Source of the DNA: Streptomyces sp. A1136
GTDB taxonomy: Bacteria; Actinomycetota; Actinomycetes; Streptomycetales; Streptomycetaceae
Direction: 5' to 3'
DNA: 64,000 bases
NCBI RefSeq assembly: GCF_004795055.1
Contig: NZ_SSBJ01000001.1
Location: forward strand, 62,001 to 126,000
A program made the position numbers and the translations under genes. Positions 1-9,118 of this stretch are shown here, piece by piece. The notes under the pieces are model-generated. The model did no database searches. It was not told the origin of the DNA and saw only the letters and a list, made by a program, of their open reading frames with translations. The first letter of the stretch is position 1, and every line of letters begins with the position of its first letter.

Positions 1-2
1 AG

Positions 3-62
3 CCCGACAACGGGTACGGCGGTCAGGGCGACGAGCACGACGGCTGGGGCCACGACGAGTGA
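3..62 (+). CDS. C-terminal tail of an unidentified protein (5' end outside window)
   Basis: Only the last 19 codons are visible, ending in TGA at 60-62. The tail is rich in Gly, Asp and His (it reads PDNGYGGQGDEHDGWGHDE). This is a low-complexity polar C-terminus and gives no clue to function. The frame is inferred because it is open from the window edge and stops about 180 bases before the next gene; the other two frames would give Thr/Ser- or Arg-rich products less typical of a real C-terminus. Confidence 0.5.
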   Translation, partial: PDNGYGGQGDEHDGWGHDE

Positions 63-241
63 GCACTCCGCACGCGGTGCGGATCGTACGCGGTGAGTCG
101 CGCGTACCTCCGACGGCGGCCTGAAGGCCCAGGCAGTCACGTGCGACGCCCGGTAGGGCGGGTGGCGCGCGGCGGATCGTTCTCGGTTCCGTCGCGCGCC
201 GCTCGCGCAAGCCGGAAGGAGCGGATGGATGAGCAGTCGGG

Positions 242-968
242 ATGGGAAGGTCGGGTGGGATCGTGTCGGGTGGCGTCACGTCGGCGGACGTGGAGGAATC
301 GGAGCACTCGGGACCCGGGCCTGCGGTGGGGGGCCTCGACGGCGGTCCGGAGTCGTGCTCGGGCGCCTCCGGACCGCGCCGACCGCTGGGGGTGGGCACA
401 GGCGCCTTCGTCGTCCTGTGCCTGGCAACGGCGCTGATCCATGTGCTCGTCGTCTTTCTGCACGTGGCGCCGGCGAACGCCGTCTCCCAGCTTTACAGCG
501 GGCCGATCAACGCCTGGGTCTATCCGCTCTTCGAGCAGAACTGGCGCCTCTTCGCCCCGGACCCGGAGTCGGTCAACCGACGGATTTCGGCGAGGACCAG
601 GTATGCCGCCCCGGACGGCAGCGTGCGGGTGAGCGGCTGGTTCGACCTCAGCGCCACGGACGATTCCGCCGTCGAGCACGACCCCTTCCCCAGCCACACG
701 GCGCAGAACATGCTGCGCCGAGCCTGGAGCTCCTACCTCGAAGCGTTCGGCGGTGACGACGAGCCGCGTTCGGAGCGGGCGGTGATGATGCGGACGTACC
801 TGCGCAACATCGCGGCGGACCGCGTGGCCGCGCAGGGGCGCCGTTCCTTCGACTCGATCCAGCTTCGGGTGATCACATTCCCCGTCACCGCCCCGGGCGC
901 CTCAAGTGCCACCCGCCCTCCCGCACCCCTCGACACCCGTTACCTGCCCTGGTGGAAGGTGGCCCCCC

Positions 969-982
<14 letters not shown>
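242..982 (+). CDS. DUF5819 family membrane protein
   Basis: 246-residue protein. After a polar, low-complexity N-terminus of about 55 residues comes one clear hydrophobic segment (GTGAFVVLCLATALIHVLVV). It is followed by the block NAVSQLYSGPINAWVYPLF and FAPDPE, which I recognise as DUF5819. The family has no established activity and in actinomycetes commonly sits beside an HTTM membrane protein, as it does here. ATG 242 is taken as start, but an in-frame GTG at 263 preceded by GGGAAGG is a credible alternative. The 3' end overlaps the next gene by 14 bases, so the two are probably co-translated. Function is unknown; a membrane role with the HTTM partner is inference. Confidence 0.75.
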
Positions 983-2123
<1,141 letters not shown>

Positions 2124-2151
2124 CCGGCCCCGCCTGCGGGATGTCCGTCCG

Positions 2152-2763
2152 TCAGGTCGCGTCGGGCGAGAAGATGCGGTCCAGGTGGTGGGTCAGGACC
2201 GAGATGGCCGACTCCGGGGTGCGCTGGCCCACGAGGATGCTGGTGCCCATGGTCGCCGTCATCGCGAGCAGGCTGATCGCCTCCGTGCGGGCGGCGATGC
2301 CGGGAGCGATCAGGCCTGACGCCTGGGCCTGTTCGAGCAGGCCGGTCACGGCGTTCTCCGCGGCGTCGGGGTTGTCGATGAAGGGCTGGGCGGCCAGGGC
2401 CTCGTCGGTCACCGACATGATCGAGTAGGAGCTGTAGAGCAGGTGGAAGGTGCGACTCTCCTCGTCGACCGGGAGGGAGGCCAGGAGCAGCGCCTCGACG
2501 GTCGCGCGGGGGCCCGGGTCGGTGCCGGCGGCGCGCAGACGGGCACCGACCCGTGCGGTGAAGCGGTCGGTCAGGTGCTGGAGCCCGTAGAAGAGCAGCT
2601 TCTCCTTCGTCTCGAAGTAGTACTGCACCAGCCGTAGCGACACACCTGCCTCCGCGGCCACGTCGCGCATGCCGACCGCGTGCAGCCCCTGCCGCCCCGC
2701 GACCCGGATGAGCGCCTCGGCGATCTGCGCACGCCGTTCCTCGTGATCCACGCGCTTCGGCAT
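2152..2763 (-). CDS. TetR/AcrR family transcriptional regulator
   Basis: 203-residue TetR-type repressor. The N-terminal helix-turn-helix is clear at about residues 10-55, with MRDVAAEAGVSLRLVQYYF and ETKEKLL, followed by an all-helical ligand-binding domain without an obvious ligand signature. The gene is divergent from the alpha/beta hydrolase gene, with 129 bases between start codons. Two tandem inverted repeats of the form GGTAC-N4-GTACC lie in that space, so self-regulation and control of the hydrolase are very likely (inference). It converges on the HTTM gene with a 28-base gap. Confidence 0.92.
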   Translation of the reverse strand: MPKRVDHEERRAQIAEALIRVAGRQGLHAVGMRDVAAEAGVSLRLVQYYFETKEKLLFYGLQHLTDRFTARVGARLRAAGTDPGPRATVEALLLASLPVDEESRTFHLLYSSYSIMSVTDEALAAQPFIDNPDAAENAVTGLLEQAQASGLIAPGIAARTEAISLLAMTATMGTSILVGQRTPESAISVLTHHLDRIFSPDAT

Positions 2764-2826
2764 GTGGTGGTGGCTCCGCCCGTCGGTCGCTTCATGGCCC
2801 GGCCCGGTCCGACCGGGACGCTTTTA

Positions 2827-2864
2827 TGGTACCGCCGTACCAAGTTCGTGGTACGTTCGTATCA
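2827..2864. promoter_or_regulatory. Two tandem TetR-type operators (TGGTAC-N4-GTACCA)
   Basis: Operator 1 is a perfect inverted repeat, TGGTAC at 2827-2832 and GTACCA at 2837-2842. Operator 2 has TGGTAC at 2849-2854 and GTATCA at 2859-2864, with one mismatch. The two are 22 bases apart, about two helical turns, so bound dimers would lie on the same face. They sit between the divergent TetR and hydrolase genes, 29-66 bases before the hydrolase start. Confidence 0.75.
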
Positions 2865-2892
2865 CGAAGACGGATCTTCCCGGAGGTGCCCC

Positions 2893-3831
2893 GTGCCCGA
2901 GACCACGACCCGTGTGCGCCGCGATGTCGGCCGCTACGTCAACGACACCCTGCGAGACCGCTACTTCGCCGCCGCGGACGTGCTCTACGCGATGGGGGCA
3001 CCCGTCCGCTCCGAGACGGATGTGGAGACCAGCTTCGGCACCACCCACGTCTACCGGTACGGCCCTGCGGACCCCGCCGCCGAGTCCCGGACCCCGATCG
3101 TCCTCATCCATGGCGCGGGTTACAGCTCGGCCATGTGGTACCCCAACACCCCCGGTCTCAGCCTCGACCGACCCGTCTACGCGCTGGACACCCCGGGCGA
3201 CGCGAACCGCAGCGTCCACCGCGAGCCCATGTGGCAGCCCGAGCGCGCCGCCCGGTGGATGGACGAGGCCCTCAACGCCCTCGGCCTCGACCGGGTCCAC
3301 CTGGTCGGCTCCTCCTACGGCGGCTGGCTGGTGCTCAACCAGGCCCACCGCCGGCCCGGACGGCTCGCCTCCGTCACCGCCCTCGACCCCGGCGGGCTGG
3401 AGAAGGTCGGCCTGCGCTTCTTCGCCTGGGTCTTCGTGAGCCTGTTCGCCACCTTCGCCCCCAAGGCGCTGCGCCCCCGGCTCGCCAAGTGGCTGGACCA
3501 GCCGGTCATAGCCAGCCCGGAGATGCGCAAGTGGATTCATCTCGGAGCCCGCGCATACCGGATCCGCCGCCCCGCGCCCCTGCCGCTGGCCGAGGACGAG
3601 CTGCGGTCCGTCCGGACCCCGCTCTACGTGATCATGGGCAAGCACAGCCTGCTCGTACACCCCAAGCGGCAGCTGGAGCGCGTACCGCGCCTCGTCCCCG
3701 GAGCCCGCGCCGAGATCATCACCGCGACCGGACACGGCCCGCAGATCGACCACCCCGACATCGTCAACGCCCGGATGCTGAGCTTCATGGAGGACGTCGA
3801 CTCCCTCGACCCGGCCGCGGTCGACGCGTAG
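2893..3831 (+). CDS. Alpha/beta hydrolase
   Basis: 312-residue serine hydrolase of the alpha/beta fold. Visible signatures: the oxyanion region IVLIHGAGYSSAMWYPN, the nucleophile elbow GSSYGG (Ser in G-x-S-x-G) near the middle, an acidic residue region before IMGKHSLLVHPKRQL, and the C-terminal catalytic His in TATGHGPQIDHP. GTG 2893 is chosen because GGAGG at 2882-2886 precedes it by seven bases; longer upstream reading would run through the operators. Substrate is unknown. Likely repressed by the divergent TetR protein. A hairpin at 3855-3884 follows the gene. Confidence 0.88.
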   Translation: MPETTTRVRRDVGRYVNDTLRDRYFAAADVLYAMGAPVRSETDVETSFGTTHVYRYGPADPAAESRTPIVLIHGAGYSSAMWYPNTPGLSLDRPVYALDTPGDANRSVHREPMWQPERAARWMDEALNALGLDRVHLVGSSYGGWLVLNQAHRRPGRLASVTALDPGGLEKVGLRFFAWVFVSLFATFAPKALRPRLAKWLDQPVIASPEMRKWIHLGARAYRIRRPAPLPLAEDELRSVRTPLYVIMGKHSLLVHPKRQLERVPRLVPGARAEIITATGHGPQIDHPDIVNARMLSFMEDVDSLDPAAVDA

Positions 3832-3854
3832 GAGAGCCGAGAAGGACACCCCGA

Positions 3855-3884
3855 GGGCCCGACACACGGACGTGTGCCGGGCCC
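3855..3884. terminator. Hairpin between convergent hydrolase and phosphatase genes
   Basis: Inverted repeat with 7-bp outer arms (GGGCCCG and CGGGCCC), one mismatch, a 5-bp inner stem (CACAC/GTGTG) and a GGAC loop. Located between two convergent genes, consistent with a bidirectional terminator; there is no T-run, which is usual in Streptomyces. Confidence 0.7.
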
Positions 3885-3897
3885 CTCCGCGTGGAGG

Positions 3898-4524
3898 TCA
3901 GTCCAAGTGGTGGGTGTCGTTGAGGGCGTGCACCGTGGCGGTGCCGTGCTCGTCGTACGTCACCGTCGACAGGGAGGCCGCCGCTACCTCCATGCGGAAC
4001 AGGGTGTGCGGCGGGGCCTGGAGGGCGAGGCGGATCAGGGTCCTGAGCGGTCCGACATGGGAGACGACCAGCACCGTGGCGCCGGCGTACCGGGCCAGGA
4101 GGCCGTCCCGTACGGCGTTGACCCGCCGGGTGACCTCCCGCATCGTCTCGCCCGCGCCCGAGGGCGGGACCTCGGGCGAGGCGAGCCATGCGCTCAGGTC
4201 GTCCGGGTAGCGTGCGCGGACTTCCCCGAAGGTCAGCCCCTCCCAGGCGCCGAAGTCCGCTTCCCGCAGCTCCCGGTCGACCTGGAGGCTCAGGCCGAGG
4301 CGCGCCGCCACGGACTGCGCGGTCTCCCGGCAGCGCCGCATCGGTGAGGTGACGACCGCCTCGATGCCGCCGCGGTGGGCGAGGGCGTCTGCCGCGGCCT
4401 GGGCCTGGTGGCGTCCGACCGGTGAGAGTCCCGGGTTGGACCCTCCGCTGCCGGAGAGCCGCCGTTGCGGGGTGAGCAGGGTTTCGCCGTGCCGCAGCAG
4501 TACGAGCGTCGTCACCTCGCTCAC
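3898..4524 (-). CDS. Histidine phosphatase family protein (phosphoglycerate mutase-like)
   Basis: 208-residue member of the histidine phosphatase superfamily. The catalytic RHGE motif is at residues 11-14 (LVLLRHGETLLTPQRRLSG), followed by SPVGRHQAQAAADAL, the second arginine region TSPMRRCRETAQ, the acidic READFGAWEGLTFGEV and the second catalytic His in VVSHVGPLRTLI. All expected catalytic elements are present, so it should be active on a phosphoester. It starts at GTG, overlapping the stop of the SRPBCC gene by four bases (GTGA), so it is the last gene of the five-gene operon that begins near 9035. The substrate is unknown; a phosphorylated pathway intermediate is an inference from context. 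Confidence 0.9.
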   Translation of the reverse strand: MSEVTTLVLLRHGETLLTPQRRLSGSGGSNPGLSPVGRHQAQAAADALAHRGGIEAVVTSPMRRCRETAQSVAARLGLSLQVDRELREADFGAWEGLTFGEVRARYPDDLSAWLASPEVPPSGAGETMREVTRRVNAVRDGLLARYAGATVLVVSHVGPLRTLIRLALQAPPHTLFRMEVAAASLSTVTYDEHGTATVHALNDTHHLD

Positions 4525-5027
4525 TGCGCGGTCTGCGCGGTCTGCGCGGTCTGCGCGGTCTGGGCGAAGTGGTCCCGTACGGCGTCGGTCTGCTTCTCCA
4601 TCACGTCGATGATGGCCTCGACCACCTTCAGGTCGGCGTCCTCGGCGATCTCCAGGACCCGTGACCAGTCGAAGAAGCTGCGGTTGGGGTCGTTGGTGAT
4701 GGCGAACACGCGGATGGTGGCCTCGTAGCGGGCGACGCCGCTGGTGGGGGCGACGGCCCGGTAGGACTGGGTCCGGTTGATCTCGTCGCGGGCGGCGATC
4801 TCCTGCTGGACGAGACGGCCGTTGAGCGTGAGCTTGAAGTCGTAACGGGCCGGGACCGTGTCGACCGAGCCGCCCTCGGTCCAGGTGACGTCCCGGTGGA
4901 TGTCGAGGTCGCCGGGGGAGACGATGTCCAGGATCTGCATGGCGTCACGGACGGTCGCCCACACGGTGTCCGGGTCGGCGTCGAGGACGGTCGAGTGGTA
5001 CATGGTGTGCTTGCGCTGGATCGGCAT
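4521..5027 (-). CDS. SRPBCC family (polyketide cyclase/START-like) protein
   Basis: 168 residues. The start (MYHSTVLDADPDTVWATVRD, beginning at residue 9) and the following strands fit the SRPBCC helix-grip fold, which binds hydrophobic or aromatic ligands in a deep pocket; members include polyketide cyclases and aromatase-like proteins. The C-terminus ends in a five-fold Ala-Gln-Thr repeat encoded by 9-base tandem copies, outside the fold. It begins 15 bases after the carbamoyltransferase stop and overlaps the phosphatase gene by four bases. In this operon it could be a cyclase, a dehydratase or a carrier of the product; no residue allows a choice. Confidence 0.75.
   Translation of the reverse strand: MPIQRKHTMYHSTVLDADPDTVWATVRDAMQILDIVSPGDLDIHRDVTWTEGGSVDTVPARYDFKLTLNGRLVQQEIAARDEINRTQSYRAVAPTSGVARYEATIRVFAITNDPNRSFFDWSRVLEIAEDADLKVVEAIIDVMEKQTDAVRDHFAQTAQTAQTAQTAQ
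4524..4559. repeat. Four 9-base tandem repeats (CTGCGCGGT)
   Basis: Four perfect copies, followed by a degenerate fifth, encode the Ala-Gln-Thr tail of the SRPBCC protein on the minus strand. The array abuts the GTGA overlap with the downstream phosphatase gene. Confidence 0.95.
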
Positions 5028-5042
5028 GGAGTACTCCTTCTT

Positions 5043-6854
5043 CTAGGCGTTGACGCGGTCGGTCTTGGCAACGAGGTGGTTGCCGAGGACCAGGTAGTCG
5101 ATCTCGGTGCCCAGGAAGCAGTTCAGGGCGTCCGTGGGCGTGCAGACGATGGGTTCGCCGGCGACGTTGAACGAGGTGTTGATCAGGCACGGGGTGTCGG
5201 TGAGTTCGATGAACTTCCGCAGCAGCGCCGTCAGCCGGGGGGTCCCCTCGTCAGTGAGGGTCTGGATACGGGAGGTGCCGTCCACGTGTACGGCGCCGGG
5301 GATGCGGTCCTTGTACTCGTCGCGGACGGGGAAGACGAACGTCATGTACGGGGAGCTGGTCTTGCGCCCCATGTCGAAGATCTCCGGCGCCTGCTCCTCC
5401 AGGACGAGGGGAGCGAAGGGGCGGAAGGGCTCACGATGCTTGACCCGGGTGTTGATGATGTCCTTGATGTCGCCGAACCCGGGGTTGGCGAGGATGCTGC
5501 GATGCCCCAGCGCGCGGGGCCCGTGCTCGACGCGGCCCTCGAACCAGCCGATGACGACCTTCTCCGTCAGGAGCTTCGCCACGTGCTCGACGACCTCGTC
5601 GTCGTCCAGGCGCGAGACGCGGACGCGACCGGTGAAACCCTCCAGCGCCTCCTCGATCGCGGCGTCGTCGTAGGCCGGGCCCAGGTACGGGCCGACGGGC
5701 TCCGCGGCGGCGGCGAGAACGTCCGCGGGGGCGGTGTCGGCGTGGTTGAGCCAGGCGTGGGCCGCGGCCCCGATGGTGATCCCGGTGTCGGAGGCACCGA
5801 AGCTGACCTGCATGTCCTCGAAGCGGGAGCCCTCGAACATCGGGGTGTTGTTCAGGCAGTTCAGGGCGACGCCGCCTTCGAACAACAGCCGGTCGAGATC
5901 CGTCCTCTTCTCCAGGTGGCTCACCTGGTGGGCGGTGGCGACGTTCAGCATCTGCTGCGCGGCGGCGGCGACGCGGGCCTTGTATTCGAGGGTGTCTTCG
6001 AAGGGGCCGAAGTACTCCTCGAACAGGGCGTCGTGACTGTGCAGGTTGTCCGTCTGGAGGGGCTTGGCGAAGGTGTAGCGGCCGTCGTCGTGCAGCGTCA
6101 GAAGGCGCTCGACGAACGGGTTGGGGCTCGGCGGCGTGGTGTATCCGGCCAGGCCCATCACCTTGTACTCGTCGTTGTTCGGGACGAAGCCGAGGAAGCG
6201 GGTGATGGCGGAGAACAGGGTGCCGATCGAGTACTCGGCACCGGTGACCGTGTCCTCGAAGACGGTGATGCGGCCGTCGCGGATCTCACCCGTCAAGGTC
6301 GAGAAGCGTTCGGCGCGGCCGTCGCTGACGAGGAACGCGGAGTCCTTCATGCCGGCGAGGTAGTAGCCGGTCGTGGCGTGGGCCAGGTGGTGAGGGACGA
6401 AGCGCACCTTGGCCGGGTCCGGGCGGTGTCCGGTGCGGGTTTCGAAGTCCGCGAGGATCGCCTCGGGGCTGACGATCTGGTCGAACAAGTCGGCGATGTT
6501 GCCGCTCAGGGCGGCCTTCGCCTCCTCCGTCAACGGCGAGGTGCCGATGCCGTCCAGGATCTCGTCCCGGACTCGGGTGGACCAGTTCCAGGGGAAGGCG
6601 AACAGGTCGACGTCATCGAACGTGATCCCGGCCTCCTTCAGGCACCAGTCGATCGCGTGCGTGGGGAAGTCGGTGGTCTTCTTCTCCCGGTTGAGGCGCT
6701 CTTCCTCTACGGCGGCGACCAGGCGGCCGTCCACGAGGAGCGCGGCGGCGGCGTCGTGGCCCAAGAGGTAATGCTTGTTGATGCCGGTCGCACCGAGGCG
6801 TTCGGAGAAGAACTCCGACACCCGGCTGAAACCATTACATCCAAGAACAATCAC
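5043..6854 (-). CDS. Carbamoyltransferase (NodU/CmcH/TobZ family)
   Basis: 603-residue two-domain O-carbamoyltransferase. The N-terminal Kae1-like domain starts MIVLGCNGFSR, contains LLGHDAAAALLVDG and the metal-binding histidine cluster VPHHLAHATTGYYLAG. The C-terminal carbamoyl-phosphate domain carries WFEGRVEHGPRALGHRSIL, the strongest family signature, and INTSFNVAGEPIVCTPTDA near the end. Family members carbamoylate a hydroxyl on sugars, beta-lactams, polyketides or other natural products using carbamoyl phosphate and ATP. Length matches the family. The gene lies 44 bases after the FAD oxidoreductase and 15 before the SRPBCC gene, within an operon. It is the best evidence that this operon makes a decorated small molecule; the acceptor is unknown. 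Confidence 0.93.
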   Translation of the reverse strand: MIVLGCNGFSRVSEFFSERLGATGINKHYLLGHDAAAALLVDGRLVAAVEEERLNREKKTTDFPTHAIDWCLKEAGITFDDVDLFAFPWNWSTRVRDEILDGIGTSPLTEEAKAALSGNIADLFDQIVSPEAILADFETRTGHRPDPAKVRFVPHHLAHATTGYYLAGMKDSAFLVSDGRAERFSTLTGEIRDGRITVFEDTVTGAEYSIGTLFSAITRFLGFVPNNDEYKVMGLAGYTTPPSPNPFVERLLTLHDDGRYTFAKPLQTDNLHSHDALFEEYFGPFEDTLEYKARVAAAAQQMLNVATAHQVSHLEKRTDLDRLLFEGGVALNCLNNTPMFEGSRFEDMQVSFGASDTGITIGAAAHAWLNHADTAPADVLAAAAEPVGPYLGPAYDDAAIEEALEGFTGRVRVSRLDDDEVVEHVAKLLTEKVVIGWFEGRVEHGPRALGHRSILANPGFGDIKDIINTRVKHREPFRPFAPLVLEEQAPEIFDMGRKTSSPYMTFVFPVRDEYKDRIPGAVHVDGTSRIQTLTDEGTPRLTALLRKFIELTDTPCLINTSFNVAGEPIVCTPTDALNCFLGTEIDYLVLGNHLVAKTDRVNA

Positions 6855-6898
6855 GGCATTCTTTCCTGTTATGGGGCTACTTGACGATCAACAGGTGG

Positions 6899-8032
6899 CT
6901 ACTGGGCGATCAGCAGGTCGCGGAGCTTCTCGCCGGCCGCGGGCGCCTGGCACAGGCCCGCGCCGGTGAACCCGGCCGCGTACAGGAAGCGGCGGGTGGG
7001 GTGTTCCCCGATCAAGGCGCGGTTGTCGGGGGCGGCGTCGAAGTCACCGGACCACGCGCGGTGCAGGCCGATGCCGTCCAAGGCGGGGAACAGGGTCCCC
7101 AGGTGCTCCGCGATGCGGCCGAGCCAGTCCTCGCGTGCCTCGCCGGCCTTGGGCGCGCCCATGGCGAGCAGGACGCGGTCCTTCCACGACCGGATGCGCA
7201 GGCCGGACGCGGCGTGCATCGTCATGGGCATCTCGCGGTGCGGGGACGGCGGGACGTCGGTGAACAGCATCTCCATCGTGCGGGGTGCCAGCGGCAGGTC
7301 GACCGACGCCATGGATGCCACCTCGCCGGACCACGGGCCGGCCGTGCACACGATGGTGTCCGCCTTGATACGCCCCTGCGGGGTGTGGACGGTGTTGTCG
7401 TCGTCGATGTGTGTGACGGGCGTGTGGGTGAACAGCCGGGCGCCGTGATTACGGGCGGCGGCGGCGTAGCCCCGGACGATGTCGAGGCCGTCCACGTGGT
7501 ACGCCTCGGGAGACCAGGCGGCGGCCAGGACCGCGCGTTCGTCGACCAGCGGGTTGAGCCCGGACGCCTCGCGGGGGCCGATCAGGCCGACTTCGACGCC
7601 GACGGCCCGCTGGGCCCGCTGTTCGGCCTCGAACCCGGCGATCTGCTGCTCGTCGGTGAACAGCACCATGAACCCGAGGCGCTTCAGGGCGAGGGGCACC
7701 GCGGTGTGGCGGGCGAAATCGTGGTAGGCGTTCAGGCTGCGCACGGCCCTTTGCCCCGTGGAGGGGGCGCCGGGGAAGTAGGTGCGGACCATGCCCGCCG
7801 TGTGCGCGGATGCCCCACCGCCGAGGCCTGCGCGTTCCAGCAGTACGGTGTCGACGCCGGCTTCGGCGAGGTGGTAGGCGGCAGAGGTTCCGATGACTCC
7901 CCCGCCGATGACGACGGCGTCGGCGCGGGCGGGCAGGGCGCTCAAGATCTTCTCCTGTGGTGTGGGGTTCCGGTCGCGGGGCGGGGGTGCCGGTGTCGTC
8001 GTCCTCTCTTCGGCGGACTCCGCTCCGGGCAT
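6899..8032 (-). CDS. FAD-dependent oxidoreductase (DAO family, sarcosine oxidase-like)
   Basis: 377 residues from ATG 8032. The ADP-binding Rossmann motif is VVIGGGVIGTSAAYHLAEAG, with LLER ending the second strand; later blocks IVCTAGPWSGEVA, RTMEMLF and the C-terminal LYAAGFTGAGLCQAPAAGEK are typical of D-amino-acid/sarcosine/dimethylglycine oxidases, which oxidise secondary or tertiary amines. AGGAGG overlaps the upstream stop (TAGGAGG at 8043-8049 on the minus strand) and is well spaced from ATG 8032. A TTG at 7945, directly before the Rossmann strand and also preceded by GGAGAAG, is an alternative start. In this operon it may oxidise the secondary amine made by the cucumopine-synthase-like protein (inference). 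Confidence 0.87.
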   Translation of the reverse strand: MPGAESAEERTTTPAPPPRDRNPTPQEKILSALPARADAVVIGGGVIGTSAAYHLAEAGVDTVLLERAGLGGGASAHTAGMVRTYFPGAPSTGQRAVRSLNAYHDFARHTAVPLALKRLGFMVLFTDEQQIAGFEAEQRAQRAVGVEVGLIGPREASGLNPLVDERAVLAAAWSPEAYHVDGLDIVRGYAAAARNHGARLFTHTPVTHIDDDNTVHTPQGRIKADTIVCTAGPWSGEVASMASVDLPLAPRTMEMLFTDVPPSPHREMPMTMHAASGLRIRSWKDRVLLAMGAPKAGEAREDWLGRIAEHLGTLFPALDGIGLHRAWSGDFDAAPDNRALIGEHPTRRFLYAAGFTGAGLCQAPAAGEKLRDLLIAQ

Positions 8033-8045
8033 GGCCGCGCGCCTC

Positions 8046-9035
8046 CTAGACGACCTGTTGGCGCAGGTGGTCTCCGGTCTCCCACGGGTACAACTGGAGG
8101 TTCCAGCCGCCGAGGCAGTTGATGTAGAGGGCCATCTGGCTGGTGACGGCGTAGAAGTCGTCCCGGTCGAGGTCGTCGATGACATCGAAGAAGCGCTGGG
8201 TGAAGGCCCACAGCTTCTCCAGACCGCAGTAGCCCAGGAACTCGGCGGGGACGCCGACCAGCAGGCGGGCCATGTGGGCCAGGGAAGCCATGGGCATGCC
8301 CTGGACGTTGGCTCGGACGAGTCCGCCGTAGGCCGCGTAACCGAGCGGCCTGGTCTCGCCGTTGACGAACAGCAGGGTGGGCAGGACGGTGCCGAAGTTG
8401 CCCGCCCGGGAGGGGATGATGCCCCGGTGCAGGTCGTCCAGCTCGGCCGGCGGCGCGAGCCAGATCTTCTCCGTCTCGGCGACGATGTCGGCGATCAGGC
8501 GGGCGGCGTCCGTGTGGGTGGCGTGCAGCGTGGGGATGTGGTGGCCGCCCGGCCCGCCCGCGCGGCGGACCTCGACGAGGATCTGCTTCTTCGTGGAGTA
8601 GACGGCGTCCCAGATCGCGGCCCCGGCTTCCAGCAGGGCGGGCATGTCCGCCTCACGGATGCGGCCGACGGGGGTCGCGGGCATCGGCTCGGTCAGCGTG
8701 CCGTACTTGATGCCCAGGTGCTGCAAACCGGAGCAGAACACGGTGCCGTCGGGGGCCTCGCGGCGGTCGGGGATGCGGGTGGCGTGCGGGGTGTGCAGCA
8801 GGGTGGGGATCGGCGCCACGTGGTAGAGGTGCTCTCCCGCGATGAGCGCGTGCCCCTGGAGGCTCTGGTACGGCAGCGACTCCCACAGGGCGTCGGCGAG
8901 TGCCGGGTTGCGGTCGTCAAGGTCGGCGGTGACCGTGATGCCCAGGTCGGGCCAGGAGATTTCGATCTGTCGGCCAGGCAACTTCTCGGACAAGGCTTTC
9001 CCCGTTCGTTGGTTCGGCTTGTTCGAGGAGTACAT
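8046..9035 (-). CDS. Cucumopine-synthase-like / cyclophilin-like protein
   Basis: 329 residues from ATG 9035. The first 100 residues after the start (ISWPDLGITVTADL, ALWESLPYQS, HALIAGEHLYHVAPIP) resemble the cyclophilin-like fold of DUF3830 and opine synthases. The C-terminal helical part (GMPMASLAHMARLL through GGWNLQLYPWETGDHL) resembles the helical bundle of cucumopine synthase. That plant-tumour enzyme condenses L-histidine with 2-oxoglutarate. The assignment is from memory of the family and is moderate. Start is uncertain: ATG 9086 and TTG 8993 (preceded by GGGGAAAG) are also in frame. First gene of a minus-strand operon; an inverted repeat at 9094-9118 may be its operator. Confidence 0.55.
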   Translation of the reverse strand: MYSSNKPNQRTGKALSEKLPGRQIEISWPDLGITVTADLDDRNPALADALWESLPYQSLQGHALIAGEHLYHVAPIPTLLHTPHATRIPDRREAPDGTVFCSGLQHLGIKYGTLTEPMPATPVGRIREADMPALLEAGAAIWDAVYSTKKQILVEVRRAGGPGGHHIPTLHATHTDAARLIADIVAETEKIWLAPPAELDDLHRGIIPSRAGNFGTVLPTLLFVNGETRPLGYAAYGGLVRANVQGMPMASLAHMARLLVGVPAEFLGYCGLEKLWAFTQRFFDVIDDLDRDDFYAVTSQMALYINCLGGWNLQLYPWETGDHLRQQVV

Positions 9036-9093
9036 CGCCAACAGGCTTTTTCCAGACAGGTGTTGATGACATAAAAGCTTGATCATCCTGCGA

Positions 9094-9118
9094 TCCGTAG
9101 TTCGTGCGTTTCTACGGA
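9094..9118. promoter_or_regulatory. Inverted repeat upstream of the cucumopine-like operon
   Basis: TCCGTAG at 9094-9100 and CTACGGA at 9112-9118 form perfect 7-bp arms around 11 bases. It lies 59-83 bases before ATG 9035, in a relatively AT-rich stretch. A regulator-binding site is plausible; no adjacent regulator gene is present to assign it to. Confidence 0.45.

Noticed and set aside
4896..6884. 662-codon plus-strand open frame opposite the carbamoyltransferase
   Set aside because: It is antisense to a gene with complete family signatures; the product is Gly/Val/Asp-rich without domains, as expected from the complement of G/C-rich codons.
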